64,000 bases of DNA from Desulfocucumis palustris (GTDB taxonomy: Bacteria > Bacillota > Desulfotomaculia > Desulfotomaculales > Desulfocucumaceae). Under the pieces are notes generated by a model. It made no database searches. It saw only the letters and a list, made by a program, of their open reading frames with translations, and was not told the origin of the DNA. Every line of letters begins with the position of its first letter. Within the stretch, counting starts at the first letter, position 1. The stretch spans positions 62,001-126,000 of the forward strand of contig NZ_BFAV01000045.1 in assembly GCF_002933875.1 (NCBI RefSeq). Reading direction: 5' to 3'. Shown one piece after another: positions 36,120 through 43,902 of the stretch. The position numbers were made by a program, and so were the translations under genes.

Positions 36120-36144
36120 TTTTATGTCCTCCGTGATAAGGTAA

Positions 36145-36233
36145 GGGGACACACCTTCTATGCGGTCTAAAAGCCCTTACCTATAATATTATCGTGAAGG
36201 AATGTCCCCAACTCATGTAAGGGGACACACCTT
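36145..36233. repeat. REP-like elements upstream of the gamma-CA gene
   Basis: GGGGACACACCTTC at 36145, GAAGGAATGTCCCC at 36196-36209 and GGGGACACACCTTC at 36221: one full facing pair plus an extra arm, with AATTATC-type spacer. No gene is seen from 36234 to 36411. Confidence 0.82.
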
Positions 36234-36411
36234 CCCGGGCTGTCTAAAACCTTGTATATAAAATTTTCGGGAAAGAAGTATTCCAATTAATGCCGATATA
36301 ATGTGCTGATTTAGCTTACCTGCCGGGAAGTCTCCAAGACCCGCTCCTTTCTTTTTTGCGAAGTAAGCGAAGGGTACGGGCGGTTCAGAGAATGGGATGG
36401 CCGTGTTCCGG

Positions 36412-37212
36412 TCAGCTTCCGAATCCCAGTGCCCGGATGAATTCTCCGTGAATGAGGCCATTGCTGGAGACAATGTCCACAAATTCCGTGAGCTCCAGGG
36501 GCTCACCCCTGATACCGCTTACCATTCCCCCGGCTTCTTCCACCAGCAGGGCGCCTGCCGCCACATCCCAGGGCTTCAGTTTTACCTCCCAGGAGCCGGT
36601 GAGCCTGCCGCAGGCCACATAGGCCAGTTCCAGGGCCGCGGAGCCCAGTGCCCTGATATTCATGCTGTTGAACAAAATGCCCCCGGTATAAGCATCGGCC
36701 ATCAGTTCCTTAAATTCACGGCTTACCGGAAACCCGGTTACCAGCAGGCTGCGGTCAAGGGTTTGCACGGTCCCGTCGGCATGTATCCGGCAACCGTTAA
36801 GCATTGCTCCGCCGTTTCTGACGGCGGTGAACATTTCGTCCCGCAGCGGGTCGTAAACAATTCCCAGGGAGGGTTTGCCCCCTTCCGCCAGGGCTATGGA
36901 AACCCCGTAAAAGGGTATGGAAAAAACAAAATTGGTCGTTCCGTCCAGGGGATCAACATACCAAACGTTGGCGTTTTCCGGGGAAAAGTCGTTGAATGCA
37001 TTTTCCTCTGCTATCACGTGATGTTCCGGAAAATATTTTTTTAGCCCCTCCAGTATTATTTCCTGGGATTGCCTGTCCACGTCCGTTACAAAATCCGCGG
37101 GACTTCCTTTGCACCGGGTGCTGAAATTTCCCCCCAGCCTCTCTTTTATTACCAGGCCCGCTTGCCGGGCCATTGAGGAAACAATTTCCATTATCTCTTT
37201 TTTTTCCTTCAT
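36412..37212 (-). CDS. suhB: Inositol monophosphatase family protein (SuhB-like)
   Basis: A 266-residue lithium-sensitive-type phosphatase. Metal-binding motifs are all present: IAEENAF (Glu-Glu), WYVDPLDGTTNFV (DPxDGTTN), and KPWDVAAGALLVEEAGG (WDxAAG). It probably hydrolyses inositol monophosphate or a related sugar phosphate. ATG 37212 on the minus strand follows GGGGTGAGCGG; a longer start would add 11 residues without support. It is divergent from ytxC, 188 bases apart. Confidence 0.93.
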   Translation of the reverse strand: MKEKKEIMEIVSSMARQAGLVIKERLGGNFSTRCKGSPADFVTDVDRQSQEIILEGLKKYFPEHHVIAEENAFNDFSPENANVWYVDPLDGTTNFVFSIPFYGVSIALAEGGKPSLGIVYDPLRDEMFTAVRNGGAMLNGCRIHADGTVQTLDRSLLVTGFPVSREFKELMADAYTGGILFNSMNIRALGSAALELAYVACGRLTGSWEVKLKPWDVAAGALLVEEAGGMVSGIRGEPLELTEFVDIVSSNGLIHGEFIRALGFGS

Positions 37213-37400
37213 CCGCTCACCCCGTAATTTTAGTAATTTAAACAAGCAAAATTATTCTCGCAATCCATATTGCTGGTTTCATAATATATTTTTCAAGGCA
37301 TTTTGAAATTACAATATGTTTATACTTTAAAAGCATACTTTAATCGTATACCGTTTTTTTTGCTTTCATATAATATAGCACACGGGAAGGGAGTGATACC

Positions 37401-38297
37401 TTGGCTCAGGCAATATCCATCGGAGCCACCAGAAACATAGGCGAACTGAAAGACACGTTGAGCCGGGAATTGCGTTTCCTGGAAAACCAGGGTCTGAAGG
37501 TAAAGCTGGAAGAAAATCCCACGGGCAAAATAACCTTCCTGTCGTGCGAGGTGTCCAACCGCAGCCCGATGAGGTTCAACGAAGATGCCCTGGCCGTCTT
37601 TAAAAGATATGTGGCTCAAGCCCTTTCCGACCTGATACTGGGTCAGTGGGAAAAATTGCTGCTAACCGATATAATAAGGGAAAATTACTATTATTTCAAC
37701 GAAGAAGAGCGCGGAACAATCTACCGGTATGCCTCCAGCTACATCAATCACGGGGAAGACGGCCAGTCTTTTTACCGCATCGCCAGGAGAAACAAAATAG
37801 TTCACAAAATATTGGAGTTCCTGCGCAGCAACGATGACATAGTCATTGACGGCTTCATCCGCTTCCGCTTGAAGGAATACGTAAACGAGCTGCAGGAGGC
37901 GGCGGACCGGGCGGTTGACGACTTCCTGATGGAGAGGGAATACAATGAGTTCATTCAACTTCTGAAATATTTTGTGGAAATACAGGATCCCCGTCTTGAC
38001 CTGGTTCACGTGCTGATTAAGCCCAACGGGGTTTTTAAATTGTTTGACGGCCAGTACCAGGTGATTAACAGCGAGTACCTGGAAGGGTTCATGATGGAAC
38101 TGGTGGACAGCGAGATAAATTACGAGGATATGTTGATCAGCACCCTCATCACCCTGGCTCCCAGGGAAATAATATTTCACCTGGGAAAGGGGGAGCGGCC
38201 CCAGAATACCCTGGAGACCATTAAACAGGTTTTTTTGCACAGGGTGAAGGAATGCACCGACTGCGAACTGTGCAAAGGCACCCTGGATGAAAACTAA
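37401..38297 (+). CDS. ytxC: YtxC-like sporulation protein
   Basis: A 298-residue protein of the YtxC family (putative sporulation protein). Characteristic parts are the helical core ENYYYFNEEERGTIYRYA, FIRFRLKEYVNELQEAADRA and the end DPRLDLVHVLIKPNG. A C-terminal cysteine cluster (CTDCELC) is present. Function is unknown even in B. subtilis, where ytxC also lies upstream of thrS, as it does here with two genes between. The start is TTG 37401 with GGGAGTG upstream. TATAAT at 37369-37374 lies close upstream without a good -35. Confidence 0.88.
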   Translation: MAQAISIGATRNIGELKDTLSRELRFLENQGLKVKLEENPTGKITFLSCEVSNRSPMRFNEDALAVFKRYVAQALSDLILGQWEKLLLTDIIRENYYYFNEEERGTIYRYASSYINHGEDGQSFYRIARRNKIVHKILEFLRSNDDIVIDGFIRFRLKEYVNELQEAADRAVDDFLMEREYNEFIQLLKYFVEIQDPRLDLVHVLIKPNGVFKLFDGQYQVINSEYLEGFMMELVDSEINYEDMLISTLITLAPREIIFHLGKGERPQNTLETIKQVFLHRVKECTDCELCKGTLDEN

Positions 38298-38312
38298 AAC
38301 CGATGATTTTTT

Positions 38313-38339
38313 AAAAAGCACCGTTGCCGGTGCTTTTTT
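38313..38339 (+). terminator. Terminator after ytxC
   Basis: AAAAAGCACCG and CGGTGCTTTTT, 11-bp stem with TTGC loop and trailing T. Confidence 0.9.
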
Positions 38340-38450
38340 ATAATATGTTAAAAAAGTATATTATTGGTTTATACAACCGGATTGCCGGCGAGAGTTTCGG
38401 GAACGGCCTTATTCTTTTTGTGGTAAAATGTCCTTTGGAGGTGGATCAAC

Positions 38451-39050
38451 TTGAATTTGTGGCAGATTATGGTACTTCCCCTGGTTGGCGCCCTGATCGG
38501 ATGGCTTACCAACTTGATAGCGGTCAAACTTATTTTCCGTCCTTATCAGCCGGTTAACATCCTCGGCTACAGCCTTCAGGGGGTGGTCCCCAAAAGGCGC
38601 CGGGAACTGGCTAAAAACATAGGAGAGGTTATTGAAAAGGAGCTGCTTTCGGCGGATGATATGCTGGGTTTCATAAAATCCAGGGAAGTGCTGGACGGCA
38701 TAGAGGATTCACTGGCCACAGCCATAAGGATGAGGGTGCTGGACAGGCTGCCGGCGTTTATACCAATTTCGGTTAAAACCGTCATATCGGACTCCGTGAC
38801 CGAGCAACTGCACAGGCACCTGCCCTCGCTAATCGCGGAAATCACCGAAAAATTCGAAGGCCGGTTCAAGGAAAGGTTTAATATCGGCCAGATGGTGGAG
38901 GAAAAGGTAAACTCTTTCCCCCTGGACAGGCTGGAGCAGATACTGCTTTCCGTTTCACACCGGGAATTAAAGCACATAGAGATACTGGGCGGAGTGCTGG
39001 GGTTCATCATCGGCCTGGCCCAGGTGGGTATCCTCTGGTTGGTGAGATAG
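38451..39050 (+). CDS. DUF445 family membrane protein
   Basis: A 199-residue protein with one membrane helix at each end (VLPLVGALIGWLTNLIAVKL and the C-terminal LGGVLGFIIGLAQVGILWLV). The N-terminal segment with W-L-T-N-x-I-A-V-K-x-(I/L)-F-R-P is the DUF445 hallmark, and VVPKRRRELAKNIGEVIE follows. The middle is a long helical soluble part. Function is unknown. Start TTG 38451 with GGAGGTGG 7 bases upstream. Terminators lie on both sides, so it is a single-gene unit. Confidence 0.88.
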   Translation: MNLWQIMVLPLVGALIGWLTNLIAVKLIFRPYQPVNILGYSLQGVVPKRRRELAKNIGEVIEKELLSADDMLGFIKSREVLDGIEDSLATAIRMRVLDRLPAFIPISVKTVISDSVTEQLHRHLPSLIAEITEKFEGRFKERFNIGQMVEEKVNSFPLDRLEQILLSVSHRELKHIEILGGVLGFIIGLAQVGILWLVR

Positions 39051-39121
39051 ATTGCGCAACAGGCGCCAAAATTGGAAGGTTCCAAAATTTTCAAGACAAC
39101 TGCAAAGCTGATTGATAAGCG

Positions 39122-39150
39122 CCCGGGGCTGACCCCGGGTTGTATTTTTA
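39122..39150 (+). terminator. Terminator after the DUF445 gene
   Basis: CCCGGGG and CCCCGGG with loop CTGA, followed by TTGTATTTTTATT. Confidence 0.82.
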
Positions 39151-39228
39151 TTGCGCGGGTGCCAAACGAACATTTACCGGAATAGCATAGTTACAAGAAG
39201 CAGGCTTTGGCCAGGGAGGTTTTATTAT

Positions 39229-39852
39229 ATGAATAATGGCATCAGTGCCCGGATTGTGGAAAAAACAATCCAGCAGAACGGCATAAAAATTGTTTATCCC
39301 CAGGTAACCGGGCTGCCGGACCAAGAAGTTCAGGAGCAGATTAACCGGGCAATTGAGCAAACCGTTTATACCCTGATGGCCGAACAGCGGGTCTGGCCGG
39401 ATTCCGCCGGGCTAAAAATTGAGGAAATGATCGGAACTTACGAGATAGAAGTAAATAAAAACGGTATCTTAAGTATCAGGTTTGAAAATTACATGTATCC
39501 TGAACACGCCGCCCATGGCACCACCATGGTAAAATCCATAACCGTGGATTTGAATACCGGCAAGGTATATACCTTGAGGGATCTTTTCCGGCCCGGCACA
39601 GATTACATCATAGTATTAAACAAACTAATCAGCCAGCAGTTCAAGGAGCAGGACATCCCGATGATTAACGAATTTAACGGAATTACCATACAGCAGGAGT
39701 TCTACCTGACTCCAACGGACCTGGTAATATATTTCCAGGCCTACGAATATACCCCGGGCTCTGTTGGCATACCGGAATTCAAGATTCCCTACCGCACAAT
39801 AATAAACTACATCAACCAAGAAGGCCCAGGTGCCTGGCTATTAACTTATTAA
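39229..39852 (+). CDS. DUF3298/DUF4163 domain protein
   Basis: A 207-residue protein with the RsiV/PdaC-type DUF4163 plus DUF3298 arrangement. It shows IKIVYPQVTGLPDQEVQEQI at the start of DUF4163, AHGTTMVKSITVDLNTGKVY and TLRDLFRPGTDY in DUF3298, and ends in a PYRTI-type strand. No signal peptide or membrane helix is visible, unlike most relatives that act outside the cell. ATG 39229 has GGGAGG 9 bases upstream. Function is unknown. Confidence 0.82.
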   Translation: MNNGISARIVEKTIQQNGIKIVYPQVTGLPDQEVQEQINRAIEQTVYTLMAEQRVWPDSAGLKIEEMIGTYEIEVNKNGILSIRFENYMYPEHAAHGTTMVKSITVDLNTGKVYTLRDLFRPGTDYIIVLNKLISQQFKEQDIPMINEFNGITIQQEFYLTPTDLVIYFQAYEYTPGSVGIPEFKIPYRTIINYINQEGPGAWLLTY

Positions 39853-39877
39853 CTTGTTTGGGCGGGAAATAAGTTAA

Positions 39878-39905
39878 CAAGTTAAGGGCCTGGCCCCTTA
39901 ACTTG
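39878..39905. repeat. Palindrome just upstream of the thrS promoter
   Basis: CAAGTTAAGG and CCTTAACTTG form a perfect 10-bp stem with loop GCCTGGCC. The flanking bases contain more copies of TTAACTT and AAGTTAA. It ends 3 bases before the -35 of the thrS promoter, so it may be a terminator of the upstream gene or a regulatory site. Confidence 0.6.
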
Positions 39906-39907
39906 TG

Positions 39908-39936
39908 TTGACAAGGATATTCTTCTACAATATAAT
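39908..39936 (+). promoter_or_regulatory. Perfect consensus sigma-A promoter of thrS
   Basis: TTGACA (39908-39913), a 17-base spacer, TATAAT (39931-39936). All twelve positions match the sigma-A consensus. Transcription should begin near 39943, which starts the T-box leader. Confidence 0.92.
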
Positions 39937-39942
39937 ACTCAT

Positions 39943-40201
39943 GTATAAATATCCAGGTGATGACGGGGACAGTAGATTCGCCTCCGACAGCCTTGCCAGA
40001 GAGAAAGCGCCAGGGGCTGGAAGCGCTTTCAGGGTTAAAAGCGGATTGAAGACCACCCCGGAACTGCCGCCGGAAAGTCCATCATTGGACGTTAAGGCAT
40101 GACGGGTGACGGCCGGTATACCGTCGTAAAGAGGGGCTTGCTATTTATGCCCAATTAAGGTGGAACCACGGAACTCCCGTCCTTTTGGACAGGAGTTTTT
40201 T
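39943..40201 (+). promoter_or_regulatory. T-box leader, threonine specific
   Basis: A tRNA-sensing leader before thrS. The T-box sequence AAGGTGGAACCACG is at 40157-40170. It is followed by the terminator AACTCC-GTCC-TTTT-GGAC-GGAGTT with T-run (40172-40201). The likely specifier codon is ACC (Thr) at 40052-40054 in the GAAGACCACC context. Uncharged tRNA-Thr should favour the antiterminator and allow thrS expression. Confidence 0.92.
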
Positions 40202-40260
40202 ATTTGCCTGAAATTGCCCGGGTATTTTGTCATTTCAAATTAATTGTGGAGGTTAAAGGA

Positions 40261-42168
40261 ATGGTCAAGGTTAATTTAAAAGACGGCTCGGTACGGGAGT
40301 ATGCAAAGGGTACCACCCTGCTGGACATAGCCAGAGACATCAGCGGCAGGCTGGGTAAGGAGGCCCTGGTGGCGTCGGTGGACGGCAAACTGGTGGACCT
40401 GGGCGTACCGCTGGAGCATGACGCCAGGGTGGAGTTTTTTACCTTCGACAGCGAAGAGGGACGCCAGGTATTCCGTCACAGCACCTCCCACGTGCTGGCC
40501 CAGGCGGTGCAGAAGCTGTACCCCGGCACCAGACTGGCCATCGGCCCGGCCATAGCCGACGGGTTTTATTACGACTTCGATTCCCCGGAGACATTCACCC
40601 CGGAGAAACTGGTCAAAATAGAGGCCGAGATGGAGAGCATTATCAAGGCGGACCTGCCCTTCAAGAGATTCGACCTGTCCAGGGCGGAATCCCTGGACAG
40701 ATTTGAAAAGGCCGGGGAGAGCTACAAGGTTGAATTGATAAATGATCTTCCGCCGGACGCGAATATTTCCTGCTATAGCCAGGGGGATTTCACCGACCTC
40801 TGCGCCGGGCCCCACGTGCCCTCCACGGGAAGGCTTAAAGCGCTGAAGCTGACCCACCTGGCCGGAGCTTACTGGCGGGGCAACGAAAAGAACAAAATGC
40901 TGCAGCGTATTTACGGAACCTCCTTCCCCAAGAAGTCCCAGCTTGAGGAGCACCTTTTCAGGATCGAGGAGGCCAAGCGCAGGGACCACCGCAAACTGGG
41001 GGCGGAACTGGACCTGTTCAGCATTCAGGAGGAGGGGCCGGGATTTCCCTTTTTCCATCCCAAGGGGATGATTCTGCGCAATGAGTTGGAAAAGTTCTGG
41101 CGGGAAGAGCATAAAAAGGCCGGCTACCATGAAATAAGGACCCCCATTATACTGAACAGGACCCTGTGGGAGCGTTCCGGACACTGGGACCACTACAAGG
41201 AAAACATGTATTTTACCAAAATAGACGAGTTGGACTACGCGGTGAAGCCCATGAACTGTCCGGGCGGCATATTGGTATACAAGAGCAGCCTGCACAGCTA
41301 CCGGGAGCTGCCTATCAGGATGGGTGAACTGGGGCTGGTGCACAGGCACGAAATGTCCGGGGCGCTGCACGGACTGATGAGGGTGCGCAATTTTACCCAG
41401 GATGACGCCCACATTTTCATGCTGCCTTCCCAGATAAGGGATGAAATCGTCGGGGTCATCAACCTGACAGACAGAATATACAGTATTTTCGGCTTCAAGT
41501 ACAAGGTGGAGCTATCCACCAAACCGGAAAAAGCCATGGGTTCCGACGAGGTATGGGAAATGGCCACCTCCGCCCTGGAGGACGCGTTAAAATCCATAGG
41601 CATGGAGTACAAGGTGAATGCGGGGGACGGGGCTTTCTACGGGCCTAAAATAGATTTCCACCTGGAGGACTGCCTGGGCAGAACCTGGCAGTGCGGCACC
41701 ATTCAGCTGGACTTTCTAATGCCTGAATGTTTCGATCTCAATTATGTGGGCGAGGACGGCCAGAAACACCGCCCGGTGATGATTCACCGCACCATATTCG
41801 GCAGCATAGAGAGGTTTATCGGGATACTCATCGAACATTTCGGCGGAGCCTTCCCCGCCTGGCTGGCTCCGCTGCAGGCAAGGGTGATGCCCATTACGGA
41901 CCGTCACCTGGATTATGCCCGGGACGTGGTTAAAAAGCTGGACGATGCCGGAATAAGGGTGGATCTGGACGACCGCAACGAAAAGGTGAACTATAAGATC
42001 CGGGAGGCCCAGAACCAGAAAATACCTTACATGCTGGTGGTGGGGGACCGGGAGGCTGAAAACGGCACTGCCTCCGTGCGCCACCGCTCCAAGGGCGACC
42101 TGGGGGCAAAGCCACTGGACCATTTCATCCGGGATATATCAGAGGAGATAAAAAACAAACAGTGTTAA
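40261..42168 (+). CDS. thrS: Threonyl-tRNA synthetase
   Basis: Charges tRNA-Thr. The 635-residue protein has the N-terminal TGS domain (MVKVNLKDGSVREYAKGTT), the second editing-type domain with HSTSHVLAQAVQKL and CAGPHVPSTG, the class II core with motif 2 (LVHRHEMSGALHGLMRVR) and motif 3 (MIHRTIFGSIERFIGILIEH), and the anticodon-binding domain. The zinc-binding Cys of MNCPGG is visible. ATG 40261 follows GGAGG at 40248-40252. Expression is under the T-box. Confidence 0.97.
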   Translation: MVKVNLKDGSVREYAKGTTLLDIARDISGRLGKEALVASVDGKLVDLGVPLEHDARVEFFTFDSEEGRQVFRHSTSHVLAQAVQKLYPGTRLAIGPAIADGFYYDFDSPETFTPEKLVKIEAEMESIIKADLPFKRFDLSRAESLDRFEKAGESYKVELINDLPPDANISCYSQGDFTDLCAGPHVPSTGRLKALKLTHLAGAYWRGNEKNKMLQRIYGTSFPKKSQLEEHLFRIEEAKRRDHRKLGAELDLFSIQEEGPGFPFFHPKGMILRNELEKFWREEHKKAGYHEIRTPIILNRTLWERSGHWDHYKENMYFTKIDELDYAVKPMNCPGGILVYKSSLHSYRELPIRMGELGLVHRHEMSGALHGLMRVRNFTQDDAHIFMLPSQIRDEIVGVINLTDRIYSIFGFKYKVELSTKPEKAMGSDEVWEMATSALEDALKSIGMEYKVNAGDGAFYGPKIDFHLEDCLGRTWQCGTIQLDFLMPECFDLNYVGEDGQKHRPVMIHRTIFGSIERFIGILIEHFGGAFPAWLAPLQARVMPITDRHLDYARDVVKKLDDAGIRVDLDDRNEKVNYKIREAQNQKIPYMLVVGDREAENGTASVRHRSKGDLGAKPLDHFIRDISEEIKNKQC

Positions 42169-42190
42169 AGAGAGTTATATTTTGTATTTC

Positions 42191-42219
42191 TTGACTTATA
42201 TTTCGAGATATGTTATACT
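42191..42219 (+). promoter_or_regulatory. Sigma-A promoter of infC-rpmI-rplT
   Basis: TTGACT (42191-42196), a 17-base spacer, TATACT (42214-42219). It begins 22 bases after the thrS stop. Confidence 0.85.
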
Positions 42220-42224
42220 TCTTT

Positions 42225-42361
42225 TTGGTTTAAAGAACCTACAAGCAGAAGCCATCCGCTTCTCACCACGCGACGCCCTGAGCTGTCAGCATGGTCAGGT
42301 TAAAAGGAATTTATTTTCTTTTGTCCTTATGCGGGTGGATTGCACCCGCTTTTTATTTTTT
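42225..42361 (+). promoter_or_regulatory. infC leader with attenuator (L20-type autoregulation)
   Basis: The predicted leader of about 150 bases ends in a strong intrinsic terminator, GCGGGTG (42331-42337) and CACCCGC (42343-42349) followed by TTTTTATTTTTT, only a few bases before the infC ribosome site. In Firmicutes this operon is controlled by L20 binding to such a leader, so early termination in excess L20 is the likely mechanism. Confidence 0.75.
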
Positions 42362-42377
42362 CGGGGAGGTGATATGT

Positions 42378-42902
42378 ATTTCCAAAGATGTCCGCATTAA
42401 CGAAGAAATTCGGGCCAGAGAAGTCCGGGTGGTTGATCCCGAGGGTAATCAGCTAGGCATTATGCCCCTTCGCGAGGCATTGAGAGTGGCGGAAGAGAAA
42501 CAACTGGACCTGGTTGAAATAGCACCCCAGGCGAAGCCTCCCGTATGCCGTATCATGGATTTTGGCAAACATAAATACGAGCAGAGCAAAAGAGACAAAG
42601 AGGCTAAAAAGAAACAGCGCATCATTAACATTAAAGAAGTGAAAATGAGGCCCAACATTGAGGATCATGATTTCAACGTCAAGTCCAAAAACGCTGCCCG
42701 GTTCCTTAAAGACGGCGATAAGGTGAAAGCTACCATCATATTCCGGGGCCGGGAGATTGTCCATCCCGGTCTGGGCCAGCAGCTTCTGGTGAAGCTGGCC
42801 GAGGAGCTGAAGGACATGGCCAATGTGGAGAGGCACCCCAAATTAGAGGGTAAAAACATGATTATGATTCTGGCGCCCAAGCTGGATGTCAAACAGGACT
42901 AG
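42378..42902 (+). CDS. infC: Translation initiation factor IF-3 with AUU start codon
   Basis: A 174-residue factor that keeps ribosomal subunits apart and checks the start codon. The N-domain reads SKDVRINEEIRAREVRVVD and the C-domain NVKSKNAARFLKDGDKVKA; KPPVCRIMDFGKHKYEQ lies between. There is no ATG in frame near the start. GGGGAGGT (42363-42370) lies 7 bases before ATT (42378-42380), the codon right before SKDVRI. The nearby ATG 42374 is out of frame. AUU starts are known for infC elsewhere and give autoregulation because IF-3 rejects them. Confidence 0.93.
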   Translation: MSKDVRINEEIRAREVRVVDPEGNQLGIMPLREALRVAEEKQLDLVEIAPQAKPPVCRIMDFGKHKYEQSKRDKEAKKKQRIINIKEVKMRPNIEDHDFNVKSKNAARFLKDGDKVKATIIFRGREIVHPGLGQQLLVKLAEELKDMANVERHPKLEGKNMIMILAPKLDVKQD

Positions 42903-42923
42903 TAAATGATGAAAAGTATATCT

Positions 42924-43140
42924 GAGGCCGTTCAAAAACAAGCATGGCGCGAAAGGCGAAGACGTACAGCGCGGGGCGTACTGGTAGTATAGCGGTCAGG
43001 GGACACACCTCCCTTTATAGCATAGCTTTTAGGGTCAGAGGAATGTCCCCAATTAATACTGTAAATACTGTACGGCGAGCATACGTTGGGGACATTGTCC
43101 CCTTACCTTAAACGCCAGGCGCAGTTTTTCAACGGACTCC
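42924..43140. repeat. MITE-like element, copy C, inserted between infC and rpmI
   Basis: A 217-bp element with GAGGCCGTTCAAAAACAAGC on the left and GTTTTTCAACGGACTC on the right. The left part shares CATGGCGCGAAAGGCGAAG with copy A. Inside it has a REP pair (GGGGACACACCTCC near 42999, GAGGAATGTCCCC near 43039) and a second pair (GGGGACATTGTCCCC near 43089). It separates infC from rpmI, genes that are normally almost adjacent. Confidence 0.87.
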
Positions 43141-43157
43141 TAGAGGGGGAAATTATC

Positions 43158-43352
43158 ATGCCGAAAATCAAAACGCACCGCGGTGCCGCTAAAAGATTCA
43201 AAAAAACCGGCACGGGCAAATTCAAAGGTTCCCATGCCTTCGCCAGTCACATTCTGGGCAAGAAAACCGCAAAGCGCAAGCGCCATCTCAGGCAAGCCGT
43301 GGTGGCAAGCGACGTGGACGCCCGCAAACTGCAGCGCATACTGCCATACTAA
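43158..43352 (+). CDS. rpmI: 50S ribosomal protein L35
   Basis: A 64-residue, very basic ribosomal protein. [20 protein letters not shown] and the end [20 protein letters not shown] are characteristic. ATG 43158 follows GAGGGGGAAATTATC; that ribosome site starts 3 bases after the end of MITE-like copy C, so translation signals survived the insertion. rplT follows 46 bases later. Confidence 0.97.
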   Translation: MPKIKTHRGAAKRFKKTGTGKFKGSHAFASHILGKKTAKRKRHLRQAVVASDVDARKLQRILPY

Positions 43353-43398
43353 ATGGCCGCAGCCGATACATTGAAATTAATCTTTAGGAGGAGATGTT

Positions 43399-43755
43399 AT
43401 GCCACGGGCAAAAAGCAGTGTGGTTTCACGTCATAGACACAAAAAGATTTTAAAACTTGCCAAGGGCTACCGGGGTTCGAAAAGCAAGCTGTACAGGATA
43501 GCCAGCCAGCAGGTTTTAAAATCACTGACCTACGCCTACCGCGACCGCAAGAATAAAAAGAGGGAGTTCCGCAAGCTGTGGATAGCCCGCATCAACGCGG
43601 CCGCCCGCATGAACGGCATTACCTACAGCCGCCTGATGAACGGATTGAAAAAGGCCGGAGTGGACATCAACCGCAAATTGCTGGCCGACATGGCTGTAAA
43701 CGACGCCAACGCCTTTGGGCAGCTTGTGCAGATGGCCAAAACCAAAATAGGCTAA
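43399..43755 (+). CDS. rplT: 50S ribosomal protein L20
   Basis: A 118-residue protein binding 23S rRNA early in 50S assembly; in Firmicutes also the repressor of the infC-rpmI-rplT leader. The sequence is canonical: [39 protein letters not shown], and the C-terminal [15 protein letters not shown]. The ATG follows AGGAGGAG. A terminator lies 54 bases after the stop. Confidence 0.97.
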   Translation: MPRAKSSVVSRHRHKKILKLAKGYRGSKSKLYRIASQQVLKSLTYAYRDRKNKKREFRKLWIARINAAARMNGITYSRLMNGLKKAGVDINRKLLADMAVNDANAFGQLVQMAKTKIG

Positions 43756-43808
43756 CAGACTTTTACGGCGCGCCCATAAGCCGGTTAAAAAGGCCCGGCG
43801 CATACAAA

Positions 43809-43836
43809 AGCATGGTGAATACACCGTGCTTTTTTG
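43809..43836 (+). terminator. Terminator after rplT
   Basis: AGCATGGTG and CACCGTGCT pair (one T-G) with loop AATA, followed by TTTTTG. Confidence 0.85.
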
Positions 43837-43902
43837 ATATCCAAAGACCCGGGATAAAGTTGCAGCCCTTTTTATAAATAAATTTAAAAATGAGGCCTCA
43901 AA

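Noticed and set aside
40276-41412. A 378-codon minus-strand frame inside thrS
   Set aside because: Shadow of thrS; no ribosome site and no recognisable domain.
42291-42377. ATG 42291 as the infC start
   Set aside because: It would add 29 residues translated from the attenuator hairpin and its T-run, and has no ribosome site; AUU 42378 fits the family and the ribosome site.
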